A stretch of DNA of 64,000 nucleotides from Bdellovibrio sp. ZAP7 (lineage in GTDB: Bacteria > Bdellovibrionota > FAC87 > UBA2466): NCBI GenBank assembly GCA_945878405.1, contig CAMCTJ010000004.1, forward strand, positions 1 to 64,000, read 5' to 3'. Below, one piece after another: positions 16,651 to 25,834 of this stretch (the first letter of the stretch is position 1; the number at the start of each line of letters is the position of its first letter). The position numbers were made by a program, and so were the translations under genes. The notes under the pieces were generated by a model. The model searched no databases. It was not told the DNA's origin and saw only the letters and a list, made by a program, of their open reading frames with translations.

Positions 16651-17748
16651 CTATCGAAGAAACTCCATCTGGTAGGGTGGCAACTGGAGATCCCAGTTGA
16701 GATCAGTTCTTTGCTGCAGATTAGTTTCATCCCAGATTCTAATCTTTGGCTCAACGGGATTGCCATCAGCGACATAAATCAGCCCCGCCTCTTTATCGCG
16801 AAGAATCTGACGAAAATGATAGCCAGATGAAGACCACAGTGTCCGTAGCCTCAGGCCAGTTTCGAAATCAAACACAATCAGTTCTGTCTGGGGTTTTGAG
16901 ATGATGGCGAGGCATTCTTTTGAACTGATACATTCAAAATCAACGAGATCTCCCCCTAGTTTGTTTTCAGTCGTTAAAAATCCAAGGGATTCTTTTTTCT
17001 CGGGATCGATTATCTCAATCCCTCCATCGAGCTCACTCTGGCTCCCCACCAAACCCGCATCAGCAACTAGCCACTTTCCATCTGGCGAACTCTTGAACTC
17101 AGTCACTGGATTGCTTCCTTTCATATCCAGAACCTCTGCAATCAAATCGGTGTTTGTATCGATTATAACAATCTGAGCCGTTCCTACGGGGGCAAAAGAA
17201 CCGGTTTGATTAAGCTTTTGTAACTGTATCCACAAATGGTTTCCCTTAAGAATCATTCGAGCCGATTCGGGAGTTCCATCAGTATCTGAAAACTGCGACA
17301 GGTTAATCCGTCTGATTATCGTTCCAGTCGCTAGGTTTACTTTTAGCAACTCGGGGATTTGCAAACAGCTCACATAGGTGTTCTCCCCAACGATAACCAT
17401 ATCCTGAGGGTTCGCTCCTACTCCTAAGGAAAACTGCTGGAGAGTTTTACCCGTCTTCCGATCAATTCTTTGAATATTGTCAGCCCCTAAACGGTTGATC
17501 ACAAAAATGTCTGAAGTCTCATCAAATGACTTAACCACCGCGTCCGAGAACACGGGCGAAAAACTCAGCTGCGCTAAACGGTTCTCAACATCAAAAAGAG
17601 CTAAGGCTCCGGTCTGATAGTTCGTGGTAGTGACAGCAAGTGTTTTACCCGATTTCTGAACTTCCAAAATGGGCATTCCCAATCTGAGTCCACATCCGGT
17701 CAGAAAAAAAATGACGCCAAGGTAAATGGTTATAAATCGTAAATCCAT
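16651..17748 (-). CDS. Beta-propeller lipoprotein (YncE/YVTN type)
   Basis: 365 residues. Signal with lipobox LTGC (C19). The mature part has repeated four-strand blades with patterns like SGKTLAVTTTNYQTGALALFD, VIVGENTYVSCLQIPELLKVN and IIDTNTDLIAEVLDM, typical of a seven-bladed YVTN propeller. The start overlaps the end of the TonB-receptor gene by 19 bases. Propeller lipoproteins paired with TonB receptors often bind the same ligand at the surface or periplasm; the ligand is unknown. Confidence 0.82.
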   Translation of the reverse strand: MDLRFITIYLGVIFFLTGCGLRLGMPILEVQKSGKTLAVTTTNYQTGALALFDVENRLAQLSFSPVFSDAVVKSFDETSDIFVINRLGADNIQRIDRKTGKTLQQFSLGVGANPQDMVIVGENTYVSCLQIPELLKVNLATGTIIRRINLSQFSDTDGTPESARMILKGNHLWIQLQKLNQTGSFAPVGTAQIVIIDTNTDLIAEVLDMKGSNPVTEFKSSPDGKWLVADAGLVGSQSELDGGIEIIDPEKKESLGFLTTENKLGGDLVDFECISSKECLAIISKPQTELIVFDFETGLRLRTLWSSSGYHFRQILRDKEAGLIYVADGNPVEPKIRIWDETNLQQRTDLNWDLQLPPYQMEFLR

Positions 17749-19649
17749 GTCACACCTACTCTTCTTCCTGAAGTGGGATACCCATTCACCCCACTGATAT
17801 ACTTTGATACTTCTACTCCCGTCACTGCGGCGCTGGCGAGAGTTAAGTTGAACAAGTTCTGAATATTAAGTTCAAATTGTCCGGCAGCTTTGACTTTAAG
17901 TCTCAGATAAAAGTCGTGTAAGTGGTAAGGAGCTAATTGTTCTTGATTTGCTTTATCTAAATAAGAGGCCGAGAAGAAAGAAGCTCGATATCCCGCTCCC
18001 CAACTTTCTCGGTTTGTTCCCATCTCCCAACGAACACTGAGCGGAAAGCGGTAGGGCAAATCCTTTCCCTTCTCAGCGGCGATAGCAGATTCATTGCGCG
18101 TCCAAAGCCAAGTCATAGAGGGACGACAAAAAAAGCCGGAAGCACTTTCAACTGCCAGTGATAGTTCTTGGCCCAGCCAAGAGGCCATCCCGATATTCTC
18201 AGCCCTTTGAACGTCCGGACCTACTTGTGAAAAAGTAATTAAGTTTTTTGCTCTCGCCCCAAACACTGAGTAAGACAAATAACTCTTTACCGTGCTTGAA
18301 ATAAAAACCGGAGACCATTTCATTCCTAACTCTGCTTTGGTGGCTGTTTCTGATTGAAGGCTAGAATTTGAAACCAATCCCAACTGATTTCCATGAAGCT
18401 CAGAGAGCGAGGGATGCCTAAAGACAGCTCCGCCGAACCCAAACACCCGAACAGCACTTGAGGGAACCATTTCAAAGCCCAACCGAGGTGATGAGTCCCA
18501 TACAGAATCAGTTAAGGTAAGCAAGTAAGCCGGTTTAAGTGTGAATGACTCGCCCAAAGCGATGTGCAGTGAGCCTGAAGCTGGGAGCTCAACCCGCTCA
18601 AATGAAAATTGACGACGGTTTTCACTCGCACCCTCAAACCGGTATTTAGAATAGTTGATTCCTAGAGCGAAAAGACTACGCCACTGGGGCTCTTTCCATT
18701 CTAAAGAGACTCTTGCCCCTCCCGTAGTGTTTAAAGAGGACTCTTGACGAGTTCCTTGAAGTTCATCTTCGCGAAAACGAAAAAAAACGACTCCCTCTCC
18801 CGATAAACTCTCAGTCAGAACAGTGGTCCCTCGAACCGCACTTAAACTATTCCAATCCTGTAACCGATGGCTTTCGGGTTTATTAATGGGTCCAGGTGTT
18901 TCAGCAGTCTGAAAAGAGTTGAGCGAAAACAAATGCACCTTACTTCCGCCATTTTGAAAACGAAAAGAAGGCAGAAGTGAGAGCCGTCGGTAACTATTAT
19001 TTTCTCTCTCTTTCAACTGATCGTCATTTGAATTGAAGGGAGTGGACTGGTTATCGAGGTAAGAAAAGTTTTCCTTCGCTTGCTCGTATTCGAAGTCAAA
19101 ATTAACTGAAGACAAAAGGTTTGCTTGAGAACTTACTCTGAGTAGCCCAAGATTTCCCACCTGAGCCAGTACTTTTCCTCGATTTACTCTCTCTTTTAAA
19201 TGAAGATCGATACCTCCCCCCAAACTATTCGAAAGGAATGCGGCCGGGACTGCTTCAGAGTAGATGTCTACTTCTTGCGGGGCTAACTTCGGAATCAAAG
19301 AAAGATTATCCGAGAGAAACACAGGCTCAGTCAGGGGAATCCCCTCGACGAAAACCAGTGTCTGAGTGGAATCCATACCGCGAAGAGAAAAAGTAGGAGG
19401 AGCAGAACCCGTTAGAGCTGGCATCGCCTGCACGGAGGGACTGGCAACTAACACTTGAGAAAGAGACCGCGAGCTCTCTCCCTCAAGCGAAATCCGCTCT
19501 CCCAAGGACTCTGTCGTGCTCGTTACCAGGGAATCTTCCTCTGGGCGTGTGTCATTTATCGTCACTTCGGGAAGAGAAATGACTTCCGCTGGAGTAGCCC
19601 AGGCCCAGAGGGGAACGGTAATCATTAATATAATCAGGTACTTAGACAT
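17730..19649 (-). CDS. TonB-dependent outer-membrane receptor
   Basis: About 639 residues from the ATG at 19649, which starts right before a clean signal peptide (KYLIILMITVPLWAWA); an in-frame TTG at 19667 is possible. A plug domain follows (about 40-150: SRSLSQVLVASPSVQ, TFSLRGMDSTQTLVFVEGIPL) with a TonB-box-like stretch PEVTIND just after the signal, then about 22 beta strands to the C-terminus, ending in the aromatic-rich VGVTWIYDL. Imports a scarce ligand such as a metal chelate or cobalamin; the ligand is not shown by the sequence. Confidence 0.92.
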   Translation of the reverse strand: MSKYLIILMITVPLWAWATPAEVISLPEVTINDTRPEEDSLVTSTTESLGERISLEGESSRSLSQVLVASPSVQAMPALTGSAPPTFSLRGMDSTQTLVFVEGIPLTEPVFLSDNLSLIPKLAPQEVDIYSEAVPAAFLSNSLGGGIDLHLKERVNRGKVLAQVGNLGLLRVSSQANLLSSVNFDFEYEQAKENFSYLDNQSTPFNSNDDQLKERENNSYRRLSLLPSFRFQNGGSKVHLFSLNSFQTAETPGPINKPESHRLQDWNSLSAVRGTTVLTESLSGEGVVFFRFREDELQGTRQESSLNTTGGARVSLEWKEPQWRSLFALGINYSKYRFEGASENRRQFSFERVELPASGSLHIALGESFTLKPAYLLTLTDSVWDSSPRLGFEMVPSSAVRVFGFGGAVFRHPSLSELHGNQLGLVSNSSLQSETATKAELGMKWSPVFISSTVKSYLSYSVFGARAKNLITFSQVGPDVQRAENIGMASWLGQELSLAVESASGFFCRPSMTWLWTRNESAIAAEKGKDLPYRFPLSVRWEMGTNRESWGAGYRASFFSASYLDKANQEQLAPYHLHDFYLRLKVKAAGQFELNIQNLFNLTLASAAVTGVEVSKYISGVNGYPTSGRRVGVTWIYDL

Positions 19650-19766
19650 CTCAAAAACCAGGCTCAAAAAGCTACTATCCTCTTACGCCAAGGAAATCCC
19701 CCTTTCAATAAATTTTCTAGAAACTGAATGGGATTTTGGGTTATGTTCCCGCCAACGAGGACACCT

Positions 19767-20339
19767 ATGGAAAAAGTACAAATCAGTTTAGAATTTACTC
19801 CCAATCCCAACACTCTCAAATTTGTTGTGAATACCCGCTTCATGGAGCGAGGAACTGCTAATTTCCTCTCTGCTTCACAAGCACAGGGAAAATCGGCTCT
19901 AGCTGAAGGGCTTTTCAAAGTGCCTGGTGTATCCGCTGTTATGATCGGCCCCAATTTCATCACGATTACAAAAGCAGTTGATGGCGACTGGGATGTTGTA
20001 GCTGAACAAGTTCCCCAAACAGTAGAGAAACATCTTGAAGCTGCTTTGCCAGTGTTTTCGCCAGACTATGATCCTGCAGGGCCAGCCACGGTCTCTTCTA
20101 AACCTGAGGATCAGGAAATTGAGAAAAAAATTCGTGAAATTTTAGATAATGAAATTAGACCCGCAGTTGCGATGGATGGCGGAGATATTACTTTTGGGAA
20201 ATATGAGGACGGGGTAGTTTATTTGTCTCTTCAAGGAGCCTGTAGTTCTTGTCCGAGCAGCACAGCAACTTTGAAAATTGGAGTTGAGACCCGAATCAAA
20301 GAACTCATACCTGAAGTTAAAGAAGTTGTTCAGTTCTAA
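19767..20339 (+). CDS. Fe-S cluster carrier, Nfu type
   Basis: 190 residues from the ATG at 19767, chosen over an upstream in-frame ATG because GAGG lies seven bases before it. Residues 1-95 are the Nfu N-terminal domain (EFTPNPNTLKFVVN). Residues 115-190 are the NifU C-terminal domain with C159-x2-C162 (GACSSCPSS), which binds a bridging 4Fe-4S cluster between two protomers. It delivers clusters to apoproteins in the cytoplasm. The last 23 bases overlap the convergent protease gene. Confidence 0.92.
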   Translation: MEKVQISLEFTPNPNTLKFVVNTRFMERGTANFLSASQAQGKSALAEGLFKVPGVSAVMIGPNFITITKAVDGDWDVVAEQVPQTVEKHLEAALPVFSPDYDPAGPATVSSKPEDQEIEKKIREILDNEIRPAVAMDGGDITFGKYEDGVVYLSLQGACSSCPSSTATLKIGVETRIKELIPEVKEVVQF

Positions 20340-21069
20340 AACTGAATCGACCCATTACGAATAAAACAATTAAAAGAATCAAAACAGCTATCAGTCCAGT
20401 TGTCGGAAGCTTGGTTTGCGTCTGATGAACTGAGGCACACCCCAAAGCTCCTCCTAGAACATTTCGGGGATAGAGTTGGGAGATCCCGTCTTGATCATCT
20501 TGAGTCACTAAAAGAAACTCTTTATTCAGTTGAAAATACATGAGGGAATCCGGATCTCCACTATGGCCCAGTCCTAAAACGTGGCCAATTTCATGTCCGA
20601 TGATGAGCTCCACTTCTCCTGGAGCCAATTGAGAGAGTTCCGCAAGAGCGCCCGGTTGGGCATTCAAAACGAGACCTGAGTAGTGAACATACCCCTCCGA
20701 GTTTTCATCAAAATAAGGAACAAATCCCAAAATCGCATTCGCATTCACACTGCCGTAATCACTCAGTTGCTGCGAACACAGAATTAAAGGTACTTGAGTG
20801 GCTGTTTTGGCTCTAAATTGGGCATCACCATCTGTCGCGACTGTGGCGGAACGAACAATTTCTAAATCGGTATTGGGAATCCCATTCCAAGCTCGAATGG
20901 CATTATCGATCCGTTGGTAAAGTTCACTTTCCGGGATTGTACAATGGGTTGGGTTGACATAAAAAGTGAGTTTCTTTTGTTTCCAACCATAGGTATTTGA
21001 TCCCATGTGGGTCCAAGCGTGCACAAAAGCTGAAGTAAAAAGAAAGCAAAGAATAATCCTTTTTTTCAT
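20317..21069 (-). CDS. Secreted metzincin (matrixin-like) metalloprotease with LPTTG-type C-terminal tail
   Basis: 250 residues. Signal peptide 1-18 (IILCFLFTSAFVHA). Zinc motif HEIGHVLGLGH gives H159, E160, H163 and H169, with Met-turn M177 in SLMYF: the M10-like metzincin pattern. The tail after residue 205 reads GGALGCASVHQTQTK, then LPTTG (221-225), a hydrophobic helix (LIAVLILLIVLFVMG) and a basic end (RFSFR). This is the three-part layout of a cell-wall or CTERM sorting signal. Short for a protease, so it may act on a small envelope target. The ATG overlaps the upstream gene's stop. Confidence 0.87.
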   Translation of the reverse strand: MKKRIILCFLFTSAFVHAWTHMGSNTYGWKQKKLTFYVNPTHCTIPESELYQRIDNAIRAWNGIPNTDLEIVRSATVATDGDAQFRAKTATQVPLILCSQQLSDYGSVNANAILGFVPYFDENSEGYVHYSGLVLNAQPGALAELSQLAPGEVELIIGHEIGHVLGLGHSGDPDSLMYFQLNKEFLLVTQDDQDGISQLYPRNVLGGALGCASVHQTQTKLPTTGLIAVLILLIVLFVMGRFSFRTEQLL

Positions 21070-21650
21070 AAATCGATGACCACTTTTCCAAGTCCACGAA
21101 CTCTTCGTTTACTTGCGTTTAAGTACTCTGAGAAAAGAAACCCAACTTGTAATCCCACTCTTTTGCTAAATTTCCACTCCAGACTCAGAGAAGCAGTGGG
21201 TAATACGACTTGAGTCCATCTGGAGGGAGTATAGAAAGTACTCGTCCCAGTTCCATTTCCGAGTGAAACCGCTTCACCTTTTGAGCAAAACATTTCCCAA
21301 AGAAGCCCGTTTCCAAGCCCCAACGAAAGTGGTTTTGAAAGTTGAATGTCTAGGTTCAGGCCAAAATGCGACGTAAAGGCAAGCGTTGTGCCATCAAAGC
21401 CCTTTCTCCAAGGGAGCAAAACAAAAGACTCTGGTCGTAAGGAAAACCGATTAGAAAGCTTCAATGTCTTACTGACCCCTAACAAACCCTGAGTCTCACT
21501 CACTTTCGAAGCAAACCCAGGCGGTGCGCTTAACCTCTGTTCCAAATTACTCACTGAGGCGCCTACGTGAAGCTTCCAACCCGCGGCAAAGAGCGAAGAG
21601 CTGCTAAAAATAAGGATGGAGGCTAGGAAAGAGAGTGAAATATTTTTCAT
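21066..21650 (-). CDS. Small outer-membrane beta-barrel protein
   Basis: 194 residues. Signal peptide 1-23 (SFLASILIFSSSSLFAA). The mature protein alternates hydrophobic and polar residues over about eight strands, with aromatic girdles (FSLRPESFVLLPW, LGLGNGLLWEMF, LSLEWKFSKRVGLQVGFLF), fitting an OmpX/OmpW-size barrel. It ends VVIDL, without the usual terminal Phe. Four-base overlap with the metzincin gene implies co-expression. Specific role unknown. Confidence 0.72.
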   Translation of the reverse strand: MKNISLSFLASILIFSSSSLFAAGWKLHVGASVSNLEQRLSAPPGFASKVSETQGLLGVSKTLKLSNRFSLRPESFVLLPWRKGFDGTTLAFTSHFGLNLDIQLSKPLSLGLGNGLLWEMFCSKGEAVSLGNGTGTSTFYTPSRWTQVVLPTASLSLEWKFSKRVGLQVGFLFSEYLNASKRRVRGLGKVVIDL

Positions 21651-21739
21651 GATGGGGTGGAAGATTTATTTTAACGGTTCAAACGAACAAAATCCCCTCT
21701 CTCGAAAGACCGAACGCGTCACTTAATTGCGAGAACTTT

Positions 21740-21748
21740 TGTTATAAT
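21740..21748 (+). promoter_or_regulatory. Extended -10 promoter element
   Basis: TGTTATAAT is a full extended -10 (TGnTATAAT), 41 bases ahead of the outer-membrane protein start. No good -35 at 16-18 bases; extended -10 promoters can do without it. Confidence 0.5.
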
Positions 21749-21789
21749 TAAAATAATTCCATCACTTAGGAACCTTACCGGAGATAAAA

Positions 21790-22518
21790 ATGGGATGCTT
21801 CAAGATGAACGGATGGCTTACCAGTTTAGTATTAATCGGATTGCTCACAACGGGAATCGTCGCCCGTGCGGAAGAAGATTACTCGGAAGATGAAACAACC
21901 GAAGAATCAGTGTCAGATGCGGAAGAGGCACCTCGTATTTTGAAACCCGTAAACAAGAAATCAAAACCCAAACCTAAACCACGAAAATATTTTTCAGACG
22001 ATACCCCGCGAACCGATGCGGGAATTTTTCATGTGGCATTTGCTCTCGGAGGAAATGTCTATATTGAACCCAAACTCAGCGCCACAACGGGGGATTTTGC
22101 GGACGACTACTTCAAAGATTTTGGCTACCAAGGTGGGGTTTATTTTGATTATGACTATTCTCGAATGACCGAAAACATCCCCTTAGCTCTTCGAGGCTTT
22201 GTCGGCTACAAATATGCTCTTAACTCAACCCACATTTTTGCTGTTGAGGGAATGGTTCGTCGCATGTTTCAAGTCTCTCAAAATACTGATTTCGGGTTAG
22301 GGGCCGGGCTAAGCTTAGCGACTTGGTTTAGAAGCCAAACCGTAACCGTAGATGGCGAAACTTCTCAAATTGACCAAACCGTACTCCTTCCTACGTTTAT
22401 CCTTGGGGCGGGCTTTGACTTTAATCCCTTCATGGTCGACCTGAAATGGATGATTCACCGCTTTGGGGTGGGAGAGACCGTGATGGGGGCTGAGTTCTAT
22501 TTTGGGGTTCGCCTGTAA
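21790..22518 (+). CDS. Putative outer-membrane protein with acidic/KP-rich N-terminal linker
   Basis: 242 residues, start set by GGAG seven bases upstream. Signal about 1-27 (WLTSLVLIGLLTTGIVARA), acidic stretch 28-47, a Lys/Pro linker (NKKSKPKPKPRK), then from about residue 75 a barrel-like domain of alternating strands (HVAFALGGNVYIEP, ALRGFVGYKYAL, MVDLKWMIHRFGV) ending FYFGVRL, a plausible C-terminal barrel signature. No named family. 18 bases before the sensor kinase, so possibly co-transcribed with it. Confidence 0.72.
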   Translation: MGCFKMNGWLTSLVLIGLLTTGIVARAEEDYSEDETTEESVSDAEEAPRILKPVNKKSKPKPKPRKYFSDDTPRTDAGIFHVAFALGGNVYIEPKLSATTGDFADDYFKDFGYQGGVYFDYDYSRMTENIPLALRGFVGYKYALNSTHIFAVEGMVRRMFQVSQNTDFGLGAGLSLATWFRSQTVTVDGETSQIDQTVLLPTFILGAGFDFNPFMVDLKWMIHRFGVGETVMGAEFYFGVRL

Positions 22519-22536
22519 TTCTGCTATAAGAGCGGG

Positions 22537-24309
22537 ATGCCACAGCTCTCGCTGACTGTCAGACTTCTTTTATCCCTGCTATTGCTCTGGGTTCCTCTCC
22601 AGAGCTTCGATCAATGGCTCTATGATCATTTGTTTCGTTTACGTCCCAAAGGCGCTGCAGAATCTCAGTACGTTTTACTTCGGGTATCTGATGGAAAGCT
22701 CAATCAATTAGGAGTAACGGACGAGTCTGAATTAAAACAAGCTTCTCTTCCCCCAGAAAGCGGAAACTATTCTCTTTGGCACCAACGTTTCTATGGGCGG
22801 CTCATTAAGAAACTAAATATCTCGAGCGCTCGCCTGATAGTTTTTACCGGTTTTTTTGATTGGGTTGCACCTCATGCCTCGCCCCCCGATTCCAAAACCC
22901 CCCTTATTTTTTCTTCTATGATTGATGATGAGGGGAAACTCGTCCCACCCCCGCAAAGACTCAGTCCTACGGCTAATTATGGTTTTAATAATCTCTTCGT
23001 AGATCCTGATAATGTCTTTAGAAAAACCCCTTTGATTTATTCCTCGGGAAAATCACTCGCTCTTCAGGTGCATGAGGTCATTGCAAAAGCTAAACCCATG
23101 GGAGATTTGATTAAACCGATTCACGTTTTCTTTCAGGGCCCTTCGGGATCTTTCACGAACTATGATGCTTGGGACATCCTCGAAGGAAATACGAATCCAG
23201 ACGTTTTCAAAGACAAGATAGTTCTCATTGGACGAGAAGGTAGCCCCTCTCACGATCTCGAAACTCCTATGGGGAGGATGTCGCGACTTGAAATCCAAGC
23301 CAATATCATCGACACCTTTCTTTCCAATAAAGAAATAAGCTTTCTCCCCTCCCCGCTGAACCGGCTCGTTGCCTTTGTGTGTATCGTGCTTTCAGTGTTA
23401 ACTATTCTTTTTTTTCCGCTCTCGGTTGCCTGGGGGTTACTCCTCACTTTGGCACTCGCCCTGACTGGAGCGGCTTTTGTGTCTCTCATTTGGTTCAAGG
23501 TTTGGATCAGCTTAGCAAGTCCTCTCTTTTGCATTTTAGGAACTCACCTCATTCTTGTGGGTTTTAAAATTGGGCGCCAAGAGGAAAAACAATGGAGGAT
23601 TCAGGAGGAATCTAAATATCTTCGAGAAATGGATCAGTTCAAGAACAACTTTGTCTCTTTGTTCAGTCATGATCTCAAGACCCCCATCGCAAAGATCAAA
23701 GCAATCGTCGACCGTCTCAGGCAAGAAAATCCGGACTTGAAGTCGGGTCTCGAAGAAGGGCTGGTAGGAATCGAAAAAGCTAATGGGGAGTTAGCTCGTT
23801 TGATTTCCGATATTTTACGTGTGACAAAAATGGAGTCCATGCCGATTGAACCTGCAAAAGAAGTAGTAGATATCAACCGACTTGTGGAAAATGCCATTCA
23901 AAGACTCAAGTTTCTTTTTGATGAGAAAAACATTTCAATCGTACAAAACTTGGAGCCTCTGTTTTCAATGGAAGGGGATCCTCAGTTACTTCTTGAAGTA
24001 ATCACCAATCTTTTAGAAAACGCTGTTAAGTATAGTCCGCCCCACTCCAAAGTAATTGTCCAGACACAAGAAACTGACGGCAAAGTAAGCGTTCATGTTT
24101 TTGATGAAGGCCCGGGAATACCGGAAGAGGAACTTCCCCGCGTGACGAGTAAGTTTTATAGAGGAAAAGCAGCGAGTGAGACGACTCGAGGCTCAGGCCT
24201 CGGTTTATATTTGGCAAAGTACTTTGTTGAGCTTCACGGTGGCAACCTGGATATTCAGAGTAAATTGGGAGTTGGCACCCATATCAGTTTCACTTTGCCA
24301 ATCCGCTAA
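22537..24309 (+). CDS. CHASE2-domain sensor histidine kinase
   Basis: 590 residues. Membrane segment 7-21, periplasmic CHASE2 domain about 25-270 (DQWLYDHLFRLRP..., IVLIGREGSPSHD, ANIIDTFL), then three membrane helices 273-345. Cytoplasmic HisKA domain with phospho-acceptor H378 (LFSHDLKTPIAKIK) and HATPase domain with N-box NLLENAVKYS, then DEGPGIP and GSGLGLYLAKY. Senses an extracytoplasmic signal and phosphorylates a regulator, most likely the sigma-54 activator encoded next, 115 bases downstream. Signal unknown. Confidence 0.93.
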   Translation: MPQLSLTVRLLLSLLLLWVPLQSFDQWLYDHLFRLRPKGAAESQYVLLRVSDGKLNQLGVTDESELKQASLPPESGNYSLWHQRFYGRLIKKLNISSARLIVFTGFFDWVAPHASPPDSKTPLIFSSMIDDEGKLVPPPQRLSPTANYGFNNLFVDPDNVFRKTPLIYSSGKSLALQVHEVIAKAKPMGDLIKPIHVFFQGPSGSFTNYDAWDILEGNTNPDVFKDKIVLIGREGSPSHDLETPMGRMSRLEIQANIIDTFLSNKEISFLPSPLNRLVAFVCIVLSVLTILFFPLSVAWGLLLTLALALTGAAFVSLIWFKVWISLASPLFCILGTHLILVGFKIGRQEEKQWRIQEESKYLREMDQFKNNFVSLFSHDLKTPIAKIKAIVDRLRQENPDLKSGLEEGLVGIEKANGELARLISDILRVTKMESMPIEPAKEVVDINRLVENAIQRLKFLFDEKNISIVQNLEPLFSMEGDPQLLLEVITNLLENAVKYSPPHSKVIVQTQETDGKVSVHVFDEGPGIPEEELPRVTSKFYRGKAASETTRGSGLGLYLAKYFVELHGGNLDIQSKLGVGTHISFTLPIR

Positions 24310-24424
24310 GCATCTGTTTTTATTTTATTTTCTGACCAGAAGACCACCTTGCCACTTGTGATTACACCCAACATCTGATAACACCGTCTCAGTTTTATCC
24401 CGATTTTCCAAGAGGCAAAAGACC

Positions 24425-25834
24425 ATGTATTCCATTCTGGTCGTCGATGACGAGCATGATTTACGAAAGCACATCGTCACTCTTCTTTCTTCTCGAGGAT
24501 ATCAAGTAGATGAAGCAGCAGACGGAATGGAAGCAGCTGAAAAATTAGCTCACAAACAATATCCTTTGGTCCTCTGCGATGTCCGCATGCCTCGAATGAA
24601 TGGCATCGAACTTCTTCGACATGTTCAAATCAAGGAATACTCCTCCACGGTTGCACTAATCACTGCGCATGGGAATATCCGCGAAGCAATTGATGCTATT
24701 CGCGAAGGGGCTTTTGATTACATCGAAAAACCAATCAATGAGTCCATTCTCGTTGAACTCGTCCAAAAAGCTGAACGTGCTTATCACATGATTTTCAACA
24801 TGGCTTATTCGGCTCCCGTCTTAAATCCGGGCAGTCCCACGGAAGCCATTGGAAAAAGCCGAAGCATGAAATCTATTTTTCAAATGGTGGAACGCCTTGG
24901 AAGAGTCGACACTTCGGTTTTGATTCGCGGGGAGAACGGAACAGGCAAGGAGCTAGTCGCAAGGGCTATCCATTTCAATGGTTCCAGAAAAAATGGACCC
25001 TTTGTTGCAGTTAATTGCGCCGCTATCACTGACACTTTGATTGAAAGTGAACTTTTTGGTCATGAAAAAGGGGCTTTCACGGGCGCAGACCAAAGAAGAA
25101 TTGGGAAGTTCCAATTTGCCTCCGGCGGTACTCTTTTCCTTGATGAAATTGGAGAAACTACTGCCGCTCTTCAAGTCAAATTACTTCGCGTTCTTCAAGA
25201 CCAGTGCTTCACCCCCTTGGGATCAAACCGAGAAGTCAAAACGGATGTTCGGGTGATTGCTGCAACCAACCGCGATTTGGAATCCGCTATCAAACAGGGC
25301 CGATTTAGAGAAGACTTATTTTACCGTCTTAATGTCATGCCCATTTTTCTTCCGCCACTACGAAATAGACAAGAGGATATAGCTCCACTCGTTCACCACT
25401 TTATCGACAAATTCAATCTCAGACATTCAAAGCATATCGACGCTATCAGTCCTGAAGCTTTGAGCGCTCTTGAACAATTTAATTGGCCTGGCAATATTCG
25501 CGAGCTTGAAAATGCCATCGAGCATGCATTTATTCTAGAAACCAGCAACCAGATTACTTTTTTCAGCTTGCCAGATTATTTACGAAAAGTTTCGAAGAGA
25601 AAACCAAGCATCCGCCGAATTGATTCCGCCTCTTCTTTTGAGTTTATGGATTGGGAAAGGCGCAAAGAAGACTTTGAACGCGATTTTATCATTCAAGCCC
25701 TCAAGCGCTTTCAAGGGCGCATCAATATGACTGCGGACCAATCAAACATTCCCAAGAACACACTTTTGAGAAAAATTAAGAAATATCAGATCAAGCCATC
25801 TGACTATGGAGCCAAGGAGCTCAGCTTTGAGTGA
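24425..25834 (+). CDS. Sigma-54-dependent response regulator (NtrC class)
   Basis: 469 residues. Receiver domain 1-120 with D8/D9 and phospho-acceptor D52 (CDVRMPRMNG). AAA+ domain about 140-380 with Walker A GENGTGKE, the sigma-54 contact loop GAFTGA (216-221), Walker B GGTLFLDEIGE and sensor NWPGNIRELENA. Fis-type helix-turn-helix at the C-terminus (MTADQSNIPKNTLLRKIKKY). Activates sigma-54 promoters on phosphorylation by the upstream CHASE2 kinase. Its last codons hold the ribosome site and start of kynA. The one clear sigma-54 promoter in the window is at 52.26 kb, a possible but unproven target. Confidence 0.95.
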   Translation: MYSILVVDDEHDLRKHIVTLLSSRGYQVDEAADGMEAAEKLAHKQYPLVLCDVRMPRMNGIELLRHVQIKEYSSTVALITAHGNIREAIDAIREGAFDYIEKPINESILVELVQKAERAYHMIFNMAYSAPVLNPGSPTEAIGKSRSMKSIFQMVERLGRVDTSVLIRGENGTGKELVARAIHFNGSRKNGPFVAVNCAAITDTLIESELFGHEKGAFTGADQRRIGKFQFASGGTLFLDEIGETTAALQVKLLRVLQDQCFTPLGSNREVKTDVRVIAATNRDLESAIKQGRFREDLFYRLNVMPIFLPPLRNRQEDIAPLVHHFIDKFNLRHSKHIDAISPEALSALEQFNWPGNIRELENAIEHAFILETSNQITFFSLPDYLRKVSKRKPSIRRIDSASSFEFMDWERRKEDFERDFIIQALKRFQGRINMTADQSNIPKNTLLRKIKKYQIKPSDYGAKELSFE

